Of a stretch of 64,000 nucleotides of DNA, positions 53,606 to 62,239 are shown piece by piece (the first letter of the stretch is position 1; each line of letters starts with the position of its first letter). The notes beneath the pieces were generated by a model. That model did no database searches and was not told where the DNA came from. It worked only from the letters and a program-made list of their open reading frames with translations. This DNA is from JARRLC01 sp050290865. GTDB lineage: Bacteria > Pseudomonadota > Alphaproteobacteria > Rhizobiales > Rhodomicrobiaceae. Both the position numbers and the translations under genes were made by a program. The stretch lies in NCBI GenBank assembly GCA_050290865.1, contig JBNKIW010000004.1:124001-188000 (forward strand), given 5' to 3'.

Positions 53606-54112
53606 ATGAAGAAAAAGCGGGTGGTGGTCAACGACCTCATGCAGACCGGCTACATTTACCATCTCACCGAGCCCGTGGGGCGGAACTTCCACCCCGATTT
53701 CACGCCGGACCTCACGCCGAAGCAAATGCTCGAACTGGGTGTCTTCGGCGGAAAATACATGACGGATTGCGCCGCGGAGTTCCCGCCGGACTGGTTCGCG
53801 CGAGCCAAGCTTTGCCACGAATGCCACGACCCGGCGCTGAATTTCTTCGGTATCAATGCTTCGCAACCGCTCTCGGAATGGCGGCGCAAAGGGTGGATTT
53901 ACGAGGAAGACCCGCGGGGATGGTTCCAGTGGTATTGCCGGTATTACATGGGGCGGCGATGCCCTGACGACGAGCGCCAGATCAGACGCTGGCGCGCCAT
54001 CCGCCGCCACGTGGCGCAGATCAGGAAACACTGTGAGCCCGGCGATCTCACCTGCCGCCGCAAGCAGCGCCAAGCGTTGCTGCACTGGGCGTACGATTCG
54101 CGGAATATATGA
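53606..54112 (+). CDS. Conserved protein of unknown function
   Basis: 168 residues of a conserved uncharacterised family. Very ordered sequence: VVVNDLMQTGYIYHLTEPVGRNFHPDFTPDLTPKQMLELGVFGGKYMTDC, AKLCHECHDPALNFFGINASQPLSEWRRKGWIYEEDPRGWFQWYCRYYMGRRCPDDERQIRRWRAIRRHVAQI and RQALLHWAYDSRNI. The many aromatic and Cys residues (CAAE, CHECHD, CEPGDLTCRR) suggest a compact possibly metal-binding fold. The ATG at 53606 begins the conserved MKKKRVVVND; an ATG at 53567 adds 13 unlike residues. Transcribed alone. Confidence 0.75.
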   Translation: MKKKRVVVNDLMQTGYIYHLTEPVGRNFHPDFTPDLTPKQMLELGVFGGKYMTDCAAEFPPDWFARAKLCHECHDPALNFFGINASQPLSEWRRKGWIYEEDPRGWFQWYCRYYMGRRCPDDERQIRRWRAIRRHVAQIRKHCEPGDLTCRRKQRQALLHWAYDSRNI

Positions 54113-54336
54113 GGAAGAGCCCGCTGCACCGCCCCACATCCAACAGCCGTCGCTGACGTATTATGGCAACAGTGGCCGCGCAAATATCTCCAAATAGGTA
54201 TAAATACGACCGGCGGATCACGCGAATCACCCTAGCGTGACCTTCAGCACCTGTGGCGGTTCGATGGGGACCGTGAATCGTGGGGCACGTGTACTGTTGC
54301 GTTTGCGTTTCTTTGGGCACGATTGAGGGAATCCAA

Positions 54337-55146
54337 ATGCAGAAAACGCTTGTCGCCGCGTTTGCGGCGCTGATGGGGGTTGGGTCGGCGCAGGCCGCCG
54401 ATCTGGGGGGTGGTTATGGCGGTTCGCTGAAGGATGCGCCTGTCGTTCAGAGCTACGCTCCGAGTTGGGCGGGCCTCTATATCGGCGGCTCCGTCGGGTT
54501 CGGCGTGGGCGACACCTCTGGCAAGGCCAGGTTCGACGACTTCGACTATGAAGACGAAGACGTGTCGAAGATCGAGGTGAGAAAGGGATACAGCCTCGTT
54601 GACCTTGTCGAACGGGTACTTCAGTCGAAATACGACGTGAATGGCGCCGTCTACGGCGTGCACGCTGGCTATAATGTGCAGCGCGGCAATCTCGTCTACG
54701 GCCTGGAAGCCGGCTTCAACGGTTCTGCCATCGACGGCGCATCGCCTTGTGTCGGCTTGCTCTTCTGCGAGCGCGAACTGGACTGGTACGCAACGGGCGT
54801 TGCGCGCCTCGGCTATGCTTCCGGCAGCACGATGTTCTATGGCTTCGGCGGTCTTGCCTGGGGCAATGTGACCACGAAGATCGGCTTGCTGTCGCCCGGC
54901 CTCCCCTTCCTTGAAGGCGAGGAGACACACCTGGGCTGGGTCGCGGGCGCCGGTCTTGAGCACGCTTTCAATGACCGTTTCAGCGTGCGTATCGAGTATT
55001 CGCACGTCGATCTGGGCGAGGAAGACACCAAGCTGAGCCTCAGCGGCTACACGCTTCCGATCACCGACGAGGTCGATCTGAGCTTCGACGCCGTCAAGAT
55101 TGGCGCGAGCTACAAACTCACCGGCGGCAGCCAGCCGCTGAAGTGA
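54337..55146 (+). CDS. Outer membrane beta-barrel protein (ADLGG group)
   Basis: 269 residues: signal peptide 1-21 (MQKTLVAAFAALMGVGSAQA), then ADLGGGYGGSLKD and an Omp25/OmpA-type eight-strand barrel (WAGLYIGGSVGFGVG, YGVHAGYNVQRGNLVYGLEAGF, LDWYATGVARLGYASGSTMFYGFGGLAWG, GWVAGAGLEHAFNDRFSVRIEYSHVDLG, KIGASYKL), ending PLK. Such proteins anchor or shield the outer membrane. GAGGG supports the start at 54337. It is followed by a terminator and a related gene at 55424. The gap 54113-54336 holds its promoter. Confidence 0.83.
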   Translation: MQKTLVAAFAALMGVGSAQAADLGGGYGGSLKDAPVVQSYAPSWAGLYIGGSVGFGVGDTSGKARFDDFDYEDEDVSKIEVRKGYSLVDLVERVLQSKYDVNGAVYGVHAGYNVQRGNLVYGLEAGFNGSAIDGASPCVGLLFCERELDWYATGVARLGYASGSTMFYGFGGLAWGNVTTKIGLLSPGLPFLEGEETHLGWVAGAGLEHAFNDRFSVRIEYSHVDLGEEDTKLSLSGYTLPITDEVDLSFDAVKIGASYKLTGGSQPLK

Positions 55147-55180
55147 GCACGCATCAGAATCCTCCTCTGTATCTCTGCGA

Positions 55181-55208
55181 GACCGGGTGTAACAGCCCGG
55201 TCTTTCTT
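55181..55208 (+). terminator. Rho-independent terminator of the first ADLGG barrel gene
   Basis: Perfect 7-bp stem GACCGGG/CCCGGTC with an 8-base loop, followed by TTTCTT. It lies 35 bases after the stop codon. Confidence 0.8.
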
Positions 55209-55423
55209 GATGTAGAAGCGCAATCTAAAGTTGGCTGATTGCACTGCAGCAAGTTTTGCGCGCATGCTGTCACTAGTGAGCCACAGTAGTGGCGGTATCC
55301 TTGCGGTTATTTGTCGGATTATGTTGCCATAACGGCGAGCCTGCAATTGTGTACGGATAGTACCTGGTGCGTATTTACCAGTATGGGGCAGTACCTGAAT
55401 TGGGCACTACTATGGGGAAAAGT

Positions 55424-56266
55424 ATGAAGAAAGTCGTGTTTGCGGCCGCGCTTGCGGCTGGCTTGGGGGCAGCCGGTGTGGCTTCCGCCGCGGACCTTGG
55501 GGGCGGATATGGCGGCTCGCTGAAAGACGAACGGGCGTACGCTCCAGCTCCGATCTGGACCGGCTACTATATCGGCGGTCATCTCGGTGGGCTGTGGAAC
55601 GACGGGCCGAGCGTGAATGGCAGGAAGCGCTGGTGCCACAAGGCTTACCAGGGGAAAGTCAGCGTTGCGTCGAAAGGTGCTGAAACGCCCGTCAGCAAGA
55701 AGAAATGCTATCGCTGGAAGGATTGGACCAAGCATGTCTCGTATGACTACAACGACGACGAGACGACCCTGGTCGGCGGTGTGCATGTCGGCCACAATTG
55801 GCAGTCTGGGGCCAGGGTGTTCGGTCTTGAAGGTGATGTCAGCTTCGCGGATGGCCTCGACTACCTCGCGAGCCTGCGCGCCCGTCTCGGTTACGCGAGA
55901 GGCAGCCTGCTGGTGTACCTGACCGGTGGTATCGCCTTTGCTGGTTTCGACGCTCAGGACGTCACCATCACCAAACAGCGGCGCCGCGGCACGAAGCAGT
56001 ACACATTCCAGGACGAGGACGATAACCGCATCGGTTTCGTCGTCGGCGCCGGTGCTGAATACAAGCTCCGTCCGAATATGAGCATCGGTGTCGAAGGTCT
56101 CTACTACGATTTCGGCGACAGTACGAAGACTTGGGATAAACGGAGCCGCGGCTATTGCCACTGGAAAGAATATCAGGTCACCGAACGGGACGACAACGAC
56201 CTCTTCGTCGTCCGCGGCCGTCTGACCTACCACTTCCAGGACGAACGCGCCACACCGCTGAAGTAA
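55424..56266 (+). CDS. Outer membrane beta-barrel protein (ADLGG group, Lys/Trp/Cys-rich loop)
   Basis: 280 residues: signal peptide 1-22 (MKKVVFAAALAAGLGAAGVASA), then ADLGGGYGGSLKD as in the previous gene, and barrel strands (WTGYYIGGHLGGLWN, GVHVGHNWQSGARVFGLEGDVSFADG, LASLRARLGYARGSLLVYLTGGIAF, RIGFVVGAGAEYKLRPNMSIGVEGLYYDFG, VVRGRLTYHF), ending PLK. Unlike its partner it has long basic loops with Cys-Trp pairs (KRWCHKAYQGK, KKKCYRWKDWTKH, RGYCHWKEYQ), likely surface-exposed and disulfide-linked. GGGGAAAAGT supports the start. It has its own terminator. Confidence 0.82.
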   Translation: MKKVVFAAALAAGLGAAGVASAADLGGGYGGSLKDERAYAPAPIWTGYYIGGHLGGLWNDGPSVNGRKRWCHKAYQGKVSVASKGAETPVSKKKCYRWKDWTKHVSYDYNDDETTLVGGVHVGHNWQSGARVFGLEGDVSFADGLDYLASLRARLGYARGSLLVYLTGGIAFAGFDAQDVTITKQRRRGTKQYTFQDEDDNRIGFVVGAGAEYKLRPNMSIGVEGLYYDFGDSTKTWDKRSRGYCHWKEYQVTERDDNDLFVVRGRLTYHFQDERATPLK

Positions 56267-56296
56267 AAGCGGCAAGCGCCACTACGTTGACAGATT

Positions 56297-56322
56297 GGGG
56301 ACGGTTCCGCCGTCCCCTTTTT
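56297..56322 (+). terminator. Rho-independent terminator of the second ADLGG barrel gene
   Basis: Perfect 8-bp stem GGGGACGG/CCGTCCCC with a 5-base loop and five T. It lies 30 bases after the stop codon. Confidence 0.88.
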
Positions 56323-56366
56323 CGCGTCCAGCGCCATCTTTGACTTCGAATATGGAGTCAGGCTTG

Positions 56367-57095
56367 ATGGCCACGCGCACTCAACTTGCGGAATGGAGCA
56401 TGGCGATCGCATGGCGCCGCGGCTGGTCGTTATCTCGCGTCGTCCGGGCGTGGTCCGGAACACGGTCCGACGCGTTGCGCGAGGCGGCGGACTGGGCGAT
56501 GGCCGCAACTGCGCACCGTGCCGCGCTCGCGCGCGGCGACCGCATTCTGATTGCCGGCGGGGGCGGGGTCTTCCACGCTCAGGCGGTCGCAATAGCACGC
56601 GCGATGGCCGCAGCCCTGCCGCAGCATCACGACTATCCTCCGGGCGAACCGGCAGATGAAGAAGATCTCCCGCCCGCGCCACCGCTCGGCGTCGTGGCAG
56701 TTGACGCCAGCCAGGGCGCCAGGGCGCTGTCCAACATCCTGCGCCTGCCCCGTTCGCCCGGCCTCAGCGAATTGTGCCAATATCGCGCACGCTTCGAGGA
56801 CGTTATCCACTGCGACGGGCGCAGCCCCCTTCACCTCCTGCCCTCGGGCAGGCCGCGCGCCGTCGGCGGCCCCTGGGGTGATCCGGGCGTCGCGGACCGC
56901 ATTTTCCGTGCCCTCGATGGCAGCTACCGCTACGTGCTGTTCTGCGCCGGGTTCGACGAGGGCCTGCTGCTTGCGGACGCGATGATACGCCCGTTCAGCG
57001 CGGCCATTGTCCTCGCTCATGGCGATCCGAACGAAGAGAGATGCGCCGGGCAGTTGGAACAATTCGGCCTTCCGGCGCATGTCGTGCGCGCGTAG
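56367..57095 (+). CDS. BY-kinase/ExoP-like protein lacking a functional Walker A motif
   Basis: 242 residues. Residues 108-165 follow the bacterial tyrosine-kinase (CpsD/Wzc C-terminal) pattern: GVVAVDASQGARALSNILRLPRSPGLSELCQYRARFEDVI, then HLLPSGRP, and later YVLFCAGFDEG in the Walker B place. The Walker A place reads LIAGGGGVFHAQAVAIARAM (61-80) with no GK(S/T), and the A' motif is VDAS in place of (I/V)DxD. No tyrosine cluster closes the C-terminus. It is therefore probably not a kinase; a scaffold or regulatory pseudo-enzyme for envelope polysaccharide export is inferred. It lies between barrel proteins and a TonB-like gene. Confidence 0.6.
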   Translation: MATRTQLAEWSMAIAWRRGWSLSRVVRAWSGTRSDALREAADWAMAATAHRAALARGDRILIAGGGGVFHAQAVAIARAMAAALPQHHDYPPGEPADEEDLPPAPPLGVVAVDASQGARALSNILRLPRSPGLSELCQYRARFEDVIHCDGRSPLHLLPSGRPRAVGGPWGDPGVADRIFRALDGSYRYVLFCAGFDEGLLLADAMIRPFSAAIVLAHGDPNEERCAGQLEQFGLPAHVVRA

Positions 57096-57283
57096 GCGGT
57101 TCCCCCGCCGTCTGTCCTCCCCTCTCGCAACGCTTTTCTCCGGACAAATGCGTATGGGCTTGCGAAGCGGAAGGATGCAGCCTAAGAAGAAGACAATCAG
57201 ACCGTGTGGTGCGCGCGGACTCAATCTTAGGTTACATAAGCCCGGACACCGGCATGGCGTTTGGCAACGATGGCTTTCCGGCG

Positions 57284-58276
57284 ATGTGGCGCCTTCACTC
57301 GGAAGCGGCACCGCCGCGCAGTGTTCGTGGCGGCGCCAAGTTGATTTACTGGAGTAGCCTTATGGTTTCCATTTCAGTCCATAGTGGCGTCGTTCTCTAT
57401 GCTTTAACGCACACGCTGCTCCCGACGCCTCAGCCCTCGATCGTGGCGATGCCACCGGTCAGCATCGAAGTCGTCAGCGTGCAGGCGCCGCGAACGCCGG
57501 AGCAGCATCCCGCTGAGCCGGTTGCAGCCACCACGAGCGCCCGCGCCGGCGGCTCGGCGCCGGAAAAAGAGGCAGCGCAGCCGCAGTCGGACACCGCGGA
57601 CGACGAGGCCGCCCCGGCCGGGGCCACGCCCGTGGCGAGCCACGATGCCGTACTGCAGCTGGATGCCGGGGAGACAGTTCGGGCGAAGTCGTCCCTGACG
57701 CCGGGCCCGGTCATGCCGCGGGTCGAGACGCCGCCGGAGCCAGCTTTCGAGCACGAGCCGGAGCGCGACATGGGATCGCGTGTGATCCAGCCCGTTGGCG
57801 ATGGCCGCGGTCCTTCACTCCCACGCACCGAAGAGAGGCAGCCCGCTCCGGCGCTTTCCTCATCCGACGAGTCCGGACCGGTGAGCGAGGAGAGGAAGCC
57901 GCTTCCAGCAGCAGGCGGAGCACAGAGCGCAGGCGCGACCACCGCGAGCGTCGCGCCGGTACGGGTGCGGCAATTCGAGCGTTCCGCCCGTCATTCGGCG
58001 AACCGGGCACACGCGCGCGCTTACCGCCGCAAGGTCGTGGCGCACCTGACCGCCAACAAGCCCAACGGTGGAATGGGGCGGGGCACGGTCCGGATCGCCT
58101 TTGCGCTTTCGCGTTCGGGCCGCCTGCTCGCGCTGCGGGTCTACCGGTCGAGCGGCAGGTCGGACCTCGATCGGGCGGCGCTCGCCTCGGTGCGCCGGGC
58201 ATCGCCTTTTCCACGTCCGCCCTCATCACTCAAAGGCGCGCGCCATCGCTTCGTCGTTCCGTTCTACTTCCGGTGA
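57284..58276 (+). CDS. TonB-family energy-transducing protein
   Basis: About 330 residues: a membrane anchor (near residues 20-45, LIYWSSLMVSISVHSGVVLYAL), a long Pro/Ala/Glu-rich periplasmic linker (about 50-245), and a C-terminal TonB domain (AYRRKVVAHLTANKP, GTVRIAFALSRSGRLLALRVYRSSGRSDLDRAALASVRRASPFP). TonB links ExbBD proton flow to outer membrane transporters. The start is unsure: ATG at 57254, 57284 and 57362 are in frame; the last has the best ribosome site (GGAG) but would cut the anchor. ExbB, ExbD and receptors are not nearby. Confidence 0.75.
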   Translation: MWRLHSEAAPPRSVRGGAKLIYWSSLMVSISVHSGVVLYALTHTLLPTPQPSIVAMPPVSIEVVSVQAPRTPEQHPAEPVAATTSARAGGSAPEKEAAQPQSDTADDEAAPAGATPVASHDAVLQLDAGETVRAKSSLTPGPVMPRVETPPEPAFEHEPERDMGSRVIQPVGDGRGPSLPRTEERQPAPALSSSDESGPVSEERKPLPAAGGAQSAGATTASVAPVRVRQFERSARHSANRAHARAYRRKVVAHLTANKPNGGMGRGTVRIAFALSRSGRLLALRVYRSSGRSDLDRAALASVRRASPFPRPPSSLKGARHRFVVPFYFR

Positions 58277-58318
58277 GACGCCGCATCCGTTGGCCCTCGC
58301 CATCGAAGCTTACGCCGC

Positions 58319-60430
58319 TCAACCCGCGCGCAACAGCCGGACAGCCTCGTCCCGCTCGAACAGATAGAGGCACAGCCGCGCAGCTTCGCCCTGTGGCGTG
58401 GTCAATTCCGAGTCGCGTGCCAGAAGATATTTCGTTTGATCGCGCGCCGCCGCCAGCAATTCCTCGTCCAGCGGCAGATTGGCGAGCCGGAAACCCGGGT
58501 CGCCCGATTGCCGCGTGCCCAGGATCTCACCGCCACCGCGCAACCGCAAATCTTCCTCCGCAATCTTGAAGCCGTCCTCGCTCTTGCGCAGAATGTCGAG
58601 CCGCGCGCGCGCCGTTTCCGACAAGGGCGCGCTGTAAAGAAGGATGCAGGACGACTGCTTCGAACCGCGCCCCACCCGACCCCGCAGCTGGTGCAACTGC
58701 GCCAGACCAAAACGCTCCGCATGCTCAATGACCATGATCGTGGCGTTCGGCACGTTGACGCCCACCTCGATGACCGTCGTCGCCACCAGCACGCCCAGCC
58801 GCCCCTCTGAGAATTCGCGCATGATCGCGTCCTTCTCCGCGCCCTTCGTGCGGCCGTGGATGAGGCCGACGCTGTCACCGAAATGCTGGCGCAGATGCGC
58901 GGCGCGTTCCTCGGCGGCGGCGAGATCGATCTTCGCCGAGCTCTCGACCAGCGGGCAGACCCAATACACCTGCTGGCCCTCGTGGCGCGCCCGCCCGATG
59001 GCGCTGATGACTTCGGCAAGGCGATCCAGCGGCACCGCGCGCGTCAGCACGGGCTTGCGGCCGGCGGGCTTCTCGGTGAGCTTCGAAACATCGAGATCGC
59101 CGTAATGCGTCATCAACAATGTGCGCGGGATCGGCGTCGCGGTCATGACCAGAATGTCGGCGCCCCCCCCCTCCTGTCCTTTGGCCTGCAAAGCATAGCG
59201 CTGATGCACGCCGAAGCGGTGCTGTTCGTCGATGATGGCGAGGGCGAGGTCGGCATAGGCCACGTCGGGCTGGAACAGCGCATGCGTGCCGACAACGGCG
59301 TGCACTTCGCCCGCGGCAAGCGCTTCCAGCAGCCGCGCGCGCGCGCGGCCTTTCTCGCGTCCCGTGAGCAGGGCAGTGCGGATGCCGACGGCCTCGCAAA
59401 GGGGCGTGATGGTTGCCAGATGCTGGCGGGCAAGGATCTCGGTGGGGGCCATCAGCGCCGCCTGTGCGCCCGACTCCACCGCCCGCGCGATGGCCATGAG
59501 CGCCACCACTGTCTTGCCGCTGCCGACATCGCCATGCAGGAGACGCAGCATGCGGCGCGGCGCCGCCATGTCCTCCAGGATTTCCGCAAGCGCCGCGCTT
59601 TGTGACCGGGTAAGCGTGAAAGGCAGAGCAGCCGTGATCTTGGCGCTAAGCGCGCCGTCGCCGCTGATTGCGCGCCCGCCCGAGACGCGGAACCGGCGCC
59701 TCAGGAGAGCCAGCGCGAGTTGCCCGGCGAACAGTTCGTCGCAGGCAAGCCGCGCGCGGGCGGCGCTCGACGCCGTAACGTCGGCATCGCTTGACGGCGT
59801 GTGCAGCGCACGGAGAGCTTCCCCGAACGTAGGCCATCCGCGGCCTTCGACGAGACGCTTATCGAGCCATTCCTCCGTCTCCGGCAGCCGGTGCAGCACC
59901 TGGGCGAAGATTTTGTGCAGGAATTTCTGCGTCAAACCCTGGCTCAAAGGGTAGACCGGCTCAAGCCGGGGGAGCCGTCCCGCCTGCGCCTCCGGGACGA
60001 TGTAGTCGGGATGCGGCATTTGCAGCCTGGCACCGTAACGCTCGACGCGGCCCGAAAGGATACGCACCTCGCCGACCGGCAGCATACGCTCGATATAGCT
60101 CCGCTCGGCGTGAAAGAAGATCAGCTCGATATCGCCGGAGTCGTCCTCGCAGATGACACGATAGGGTGTACGGGAATTACGCGGCGGTGGTTGATGCTTC
60201 TTCACCCGCGCGGTCAAAGTGACGAGCTGGCCCTGGCCGGCATCCGCGATGGCGGGCGAGGCGCGGCGATCGGTGATACCCGACGGGAGATGCCACAGAA
60301 GGTCGATGATACGCGGGCGGGCGTCCGCTGGCGTACCCACAAGCTTGCCCAGCAGCCCGACATAGCGCGGGCCGACACCCTCCAGCGTTCCAGCCTCGGC
60401 GAACAGGGGATTGAGAATCGATGGACGCAT
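58319..60430 (-). CDS. recG: ATP-dependent DNA helicase RecG
   Basis: 703 residues: N-terminal wedge/OB domain (about 60-170), then helicase motifs RLLHGDVGSGKTVVALMAI (Walker A), MAPTEILARQH, IIDEQHRFGVHQR (DEQH box), VMTATPIPRT, GLIHGRTKGAEKD, VLVATTVIEVGVNVPNATIMVIEHAERFGLAQLHQLRGRVGRG, and the RecG C-terminal segment. It remodels stalled replication forks. The ATG at 60430 is the conserved start; an ATG seven codons upstream is also in frame. Divergent from a TetR gene. Confidence 0.95.
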   Translation of the reverse strand: MRPSILNPLFAEAGTLEGVGPRYVGLLGKLVGTPADARPRIIDLLWHLPSGITDRRASPAIADAGQGQLVTLTARVKKHQPPPRNSRTPYRVICEDDSGDIELIFFHAERSYIERMLPVGEVRILSGRVERYGARLQMPHPDYIVPEAQAGRLPRLEPVYPLSQGLTQKFLHKIFAQVLHRLPETEEWLDKRLVEGRGWPTFGEALRALHTPSSDADVTASSAARARLACDELFAGQLALALLRRRFRVSGGRAISGDGALSAKITAALPFTLTRSQSAALAEILEDMAAPRRMLRLLHGDVGSGKTVVALMAIARAVESGAQAALMAPTEILARQHLATITPLCEAVGIRTALLTGREKGRARARLLEALAAGEVHAVVGTHALFQPDVAYADLALAIIDEQHRFGVHQRYALQAKGQEGGGADILVMTATPIPRTLLMTHYGDLDVSKLTEKPAGRKPVLTRAVPLDRLAEVISAIGRARHEGQQVYWVCPLVESSAKIDLAAAEERAAHLRQHFGDSVGLIHGRTKGAEKDAIMREFSEGRLGVLVATTVIEVGVNVPNATIMVIEHAERFGLAQLHQLRGRVGRGSKQSSCILLYSAPLSETARARLDILRKSEDGFKIAEEDLRLRGGGEILGTRQSGDPGFRLANLPLDEELLAAARDQTKYLLARDSELTTPQGEAARLCLYLFERDEAVRLLRAG

Positions 60431-60560
60431 CGTGGAACGTGTTCCGCTCACTCCAGGTATGGCGAACCGCCGGTCGCCAGCTTTTTGTATCGCAGATTCT
60501 CATCCGCGGCGTGGAAAATAGGAGCGGCAGCGGGCGCGCGGGTTGCGGCGATCACGATGA

Positions 60561-60604
60561 TTTTATATCGGTTGCTATATTTTTTTGTATCTTACGATAT
60601 AAAA
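60561..60604. promoter_or_regulatory. AT-rich inverted repeat upstream of the TetR gene (candidate operator)
   Basis: Perfect 10-bp arms TTTTATATCG (60561-60570) and CGATATAAAA (60595-60604) flank 24 bases that are themselves T-rich. This AT-rich island in GC-rich DNA ends about 46 bases before the tetR start and sits in the gap shared with divergent recG. Binding of the TetR protein to repress its own operon is inferred. Confidence 0.5.
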
Positions 60605-60650
60605 TTTGTAGCATCGTCATTCCTTAGAACCGCGTGGGAGAGGATCGGCC

Positions 60651-61268
60651 GTGGCCCGACCGCGATCATTCGATGAAAACAAGGTGCTGGACGCCGCGAT
60701 GACGGAATTCTGGCGCCGCGGCTATGCGGCAGCCTCCACCCGCGATCTCGCCGAATGCATGGGGATGTGCGCACCGAGCCTTTACAACGCGTTCGGAGAC
60801 AAGCGCGCGTTGTTTTTTCATGCGCTTCAACATTATGCCGCGAACGCCATGCGCACGCGGCTGAGGCGGATCGAAACCGGCAGCGCTGGCCTGGCATTGA
60901 TTCGCGCGTATTTCGGCGAGCTTCTTACCAATATTCAGGACGATCCGGAACGGCGCGGCTGCTTCATCATCAACACGGCGCTGGAAGTGGCGCCACATGA
61001 CGAAGAGATCAGCGCTGCGGTCGAGTCTTGTCTCGGGGAAGTGCGCAGCTTTTTCGAGCGCGGCATACGCTCGGCCCAGCAACTGGGAGAAACGCCCGCT
61101 GCGCTCAACGCTTCCGAGGTCGCGGACACGCTTCTCGGCGTCATGCTCGGCATCAGCGTGCTCGGGCGGACGTCGCAGGACCACGCGAGATTCGAAGCCA
61201 TGCTGCGCCCGGTCTTCACACTCCTGCAATCACACACCCCTGCCGCCACGAAGAAAGGCACGCCATGA
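60651..61268 (+). CDS. TetR/AcrR-family transcriptional repressor
   Basis: 205 residues. N-terminal helix-turn-helix (RSFDENKVLDAAMTEFWRRGYAAASTRDLAECMGMCAPSLYNAFGDKRALF), ligand-binding C-terminal half with RRGCFIINTALEVAPHDEEI typical of the AcuR-like branch (TetR_C). The start is GTG at 60651, with AGAGGA about 7 bases upstream. Its stop overlaps the GST start as ATGA. It probably controls the two-gene operon and itself, sensing an electrophile or related small molecule (inference). Confidence 0.87.
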   Translation: MARPRSFDENKVLDAAMTEFWRRGYAAASTRDLAECMGMCAPSLYNAFGDKRALFFHALQHYAANAMRTRLRRIETGSAGLALIRAYFGELLTNIQDDPERRGCFIINTALEVAPHDEEISAAVESCLGEVRSFFERGIRSAQQLGETPAALNASEVADTLLGVMLGISVLGRTSQDHARFEAMLRPVFTLLQSHTPAATKKGTP

Positions 61269-61960
61269 TCGACTTCTATTACTGGACGACACCCAACGGC
61301 CACAAGGTCACGCTGTTCCTGGAGGAAAGCGATCTGCCCTACCGCATCCAGCCCGTCAATATCGGCGCGGGCGATCAGTTCAAGCCCGATTTCCTGGCCA
61401 TCTCGCCGAACAACCGTATCCCGGCGATCGTGGATCATGAGCCTGCGGACGGCGGAGCACCGGTTTCCGTGTTCGAGTCCGGAGCTATCCTACTGTATCT
61501 CGCGGAAAAGACGGGGAAATTCATCCCCGCTGATCTGCGAGGCCGCGTGGACGTGCTGCAATGGCTGTTCTGGCAGATGGGCGGACTGGGGCCGATGGCT
61601 GGGCAGAACCACCATTTCAGCCAATACGCCCCGGAGAAAATACCCTACGCCATCGAGCGTTACGTCAAGGAGACCAACCGGCTCTATGGCGTGATGGACA
61701 AGCGCCTCGCGGACCGGGAGTTCCTCGCCGGAGAGTACTCCATCGCAGACATGGCGGCCTATCCCTGGATCGTACCGCACGAGCGCCAGGGTCAGAAACT
61801 GGACGATTTTCCGCATTTGAAGCGCTGGTTTCAAGCGATCGCCGAGCGTCCGGCTACGGTACGCGCCTATGCCCGCGCGCAGGAGGTCAACCCGCAGGCG
61901 ACAATGACCGACGAGGCGAAGAAAGTCCTCTTCGGTCAGACGGCCGCCACCAGGAAGTGA
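61265..61960 (+). CDS. Glutathione S-transferase (YfcG/YghU-like)
   Basis: 231 residues: thioredoxin-fold N-terminal domain (YYWTTPNGHKVTLFLEESDLPY, ISPNNRIPAIVDHE, VFESGAILLYLAEKTGKF) and helical C-terminal domain (LQWLFWQMGGLGPMAGQNHHFSQYAPEKIPYAIERY). TPNGHK and the GPMAGQ stretch match the Nu-class enzymes with disulfide-bond reductase activity. It is translationally coupled to the TetR regulator, so induction by a thiol-reactive compound is likely. Confidence 0.88.
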   Translation: MIDFYYWTTPNGHKVTLFLEESDLPYRIQPVNIGAGDQFKPDFLAISPNNRIPAIVDHEPADGGAPVSVFESGAILLYLAEKTGKFIPADLRGRVDVLQWLFWQMGGLGPMAGQNHHFSQYAPEKIPYAIERYVKETNRLYGVMDKRLADREFLAGEYSIADMAAYPWIVPHERQGQKLDDFPHLKRWFQAIAERPATVRAYARAQEVNPQATMTDEAKKVLFGQTAATRK

Positions 61961-62239
61961 TCGCCGCAGAAGGCCGCGCCGCTGCTCAGGCCGGGGCGCG
62001 CCTCCAACTCTTTCTCACGGAAGTTGGTTGCCGGGCGGGATCGTGCATTTTGCCCAGGTCGGAGCGGGATTGCGGCGTTGCTGCACGGCTTGCACGAACA
62101 CCTCGGATGTGTCGCACACCGCGCAGGCTGGATTTCCGCCGCCGCCGCGCCTATAACACCCCATTCTCGAAAACATCACGCGAAGGGCGGCGGGGCTCGC
62201 CTCCCCCTTCTCCTCACCACTCCACGCGACGGACGACTC

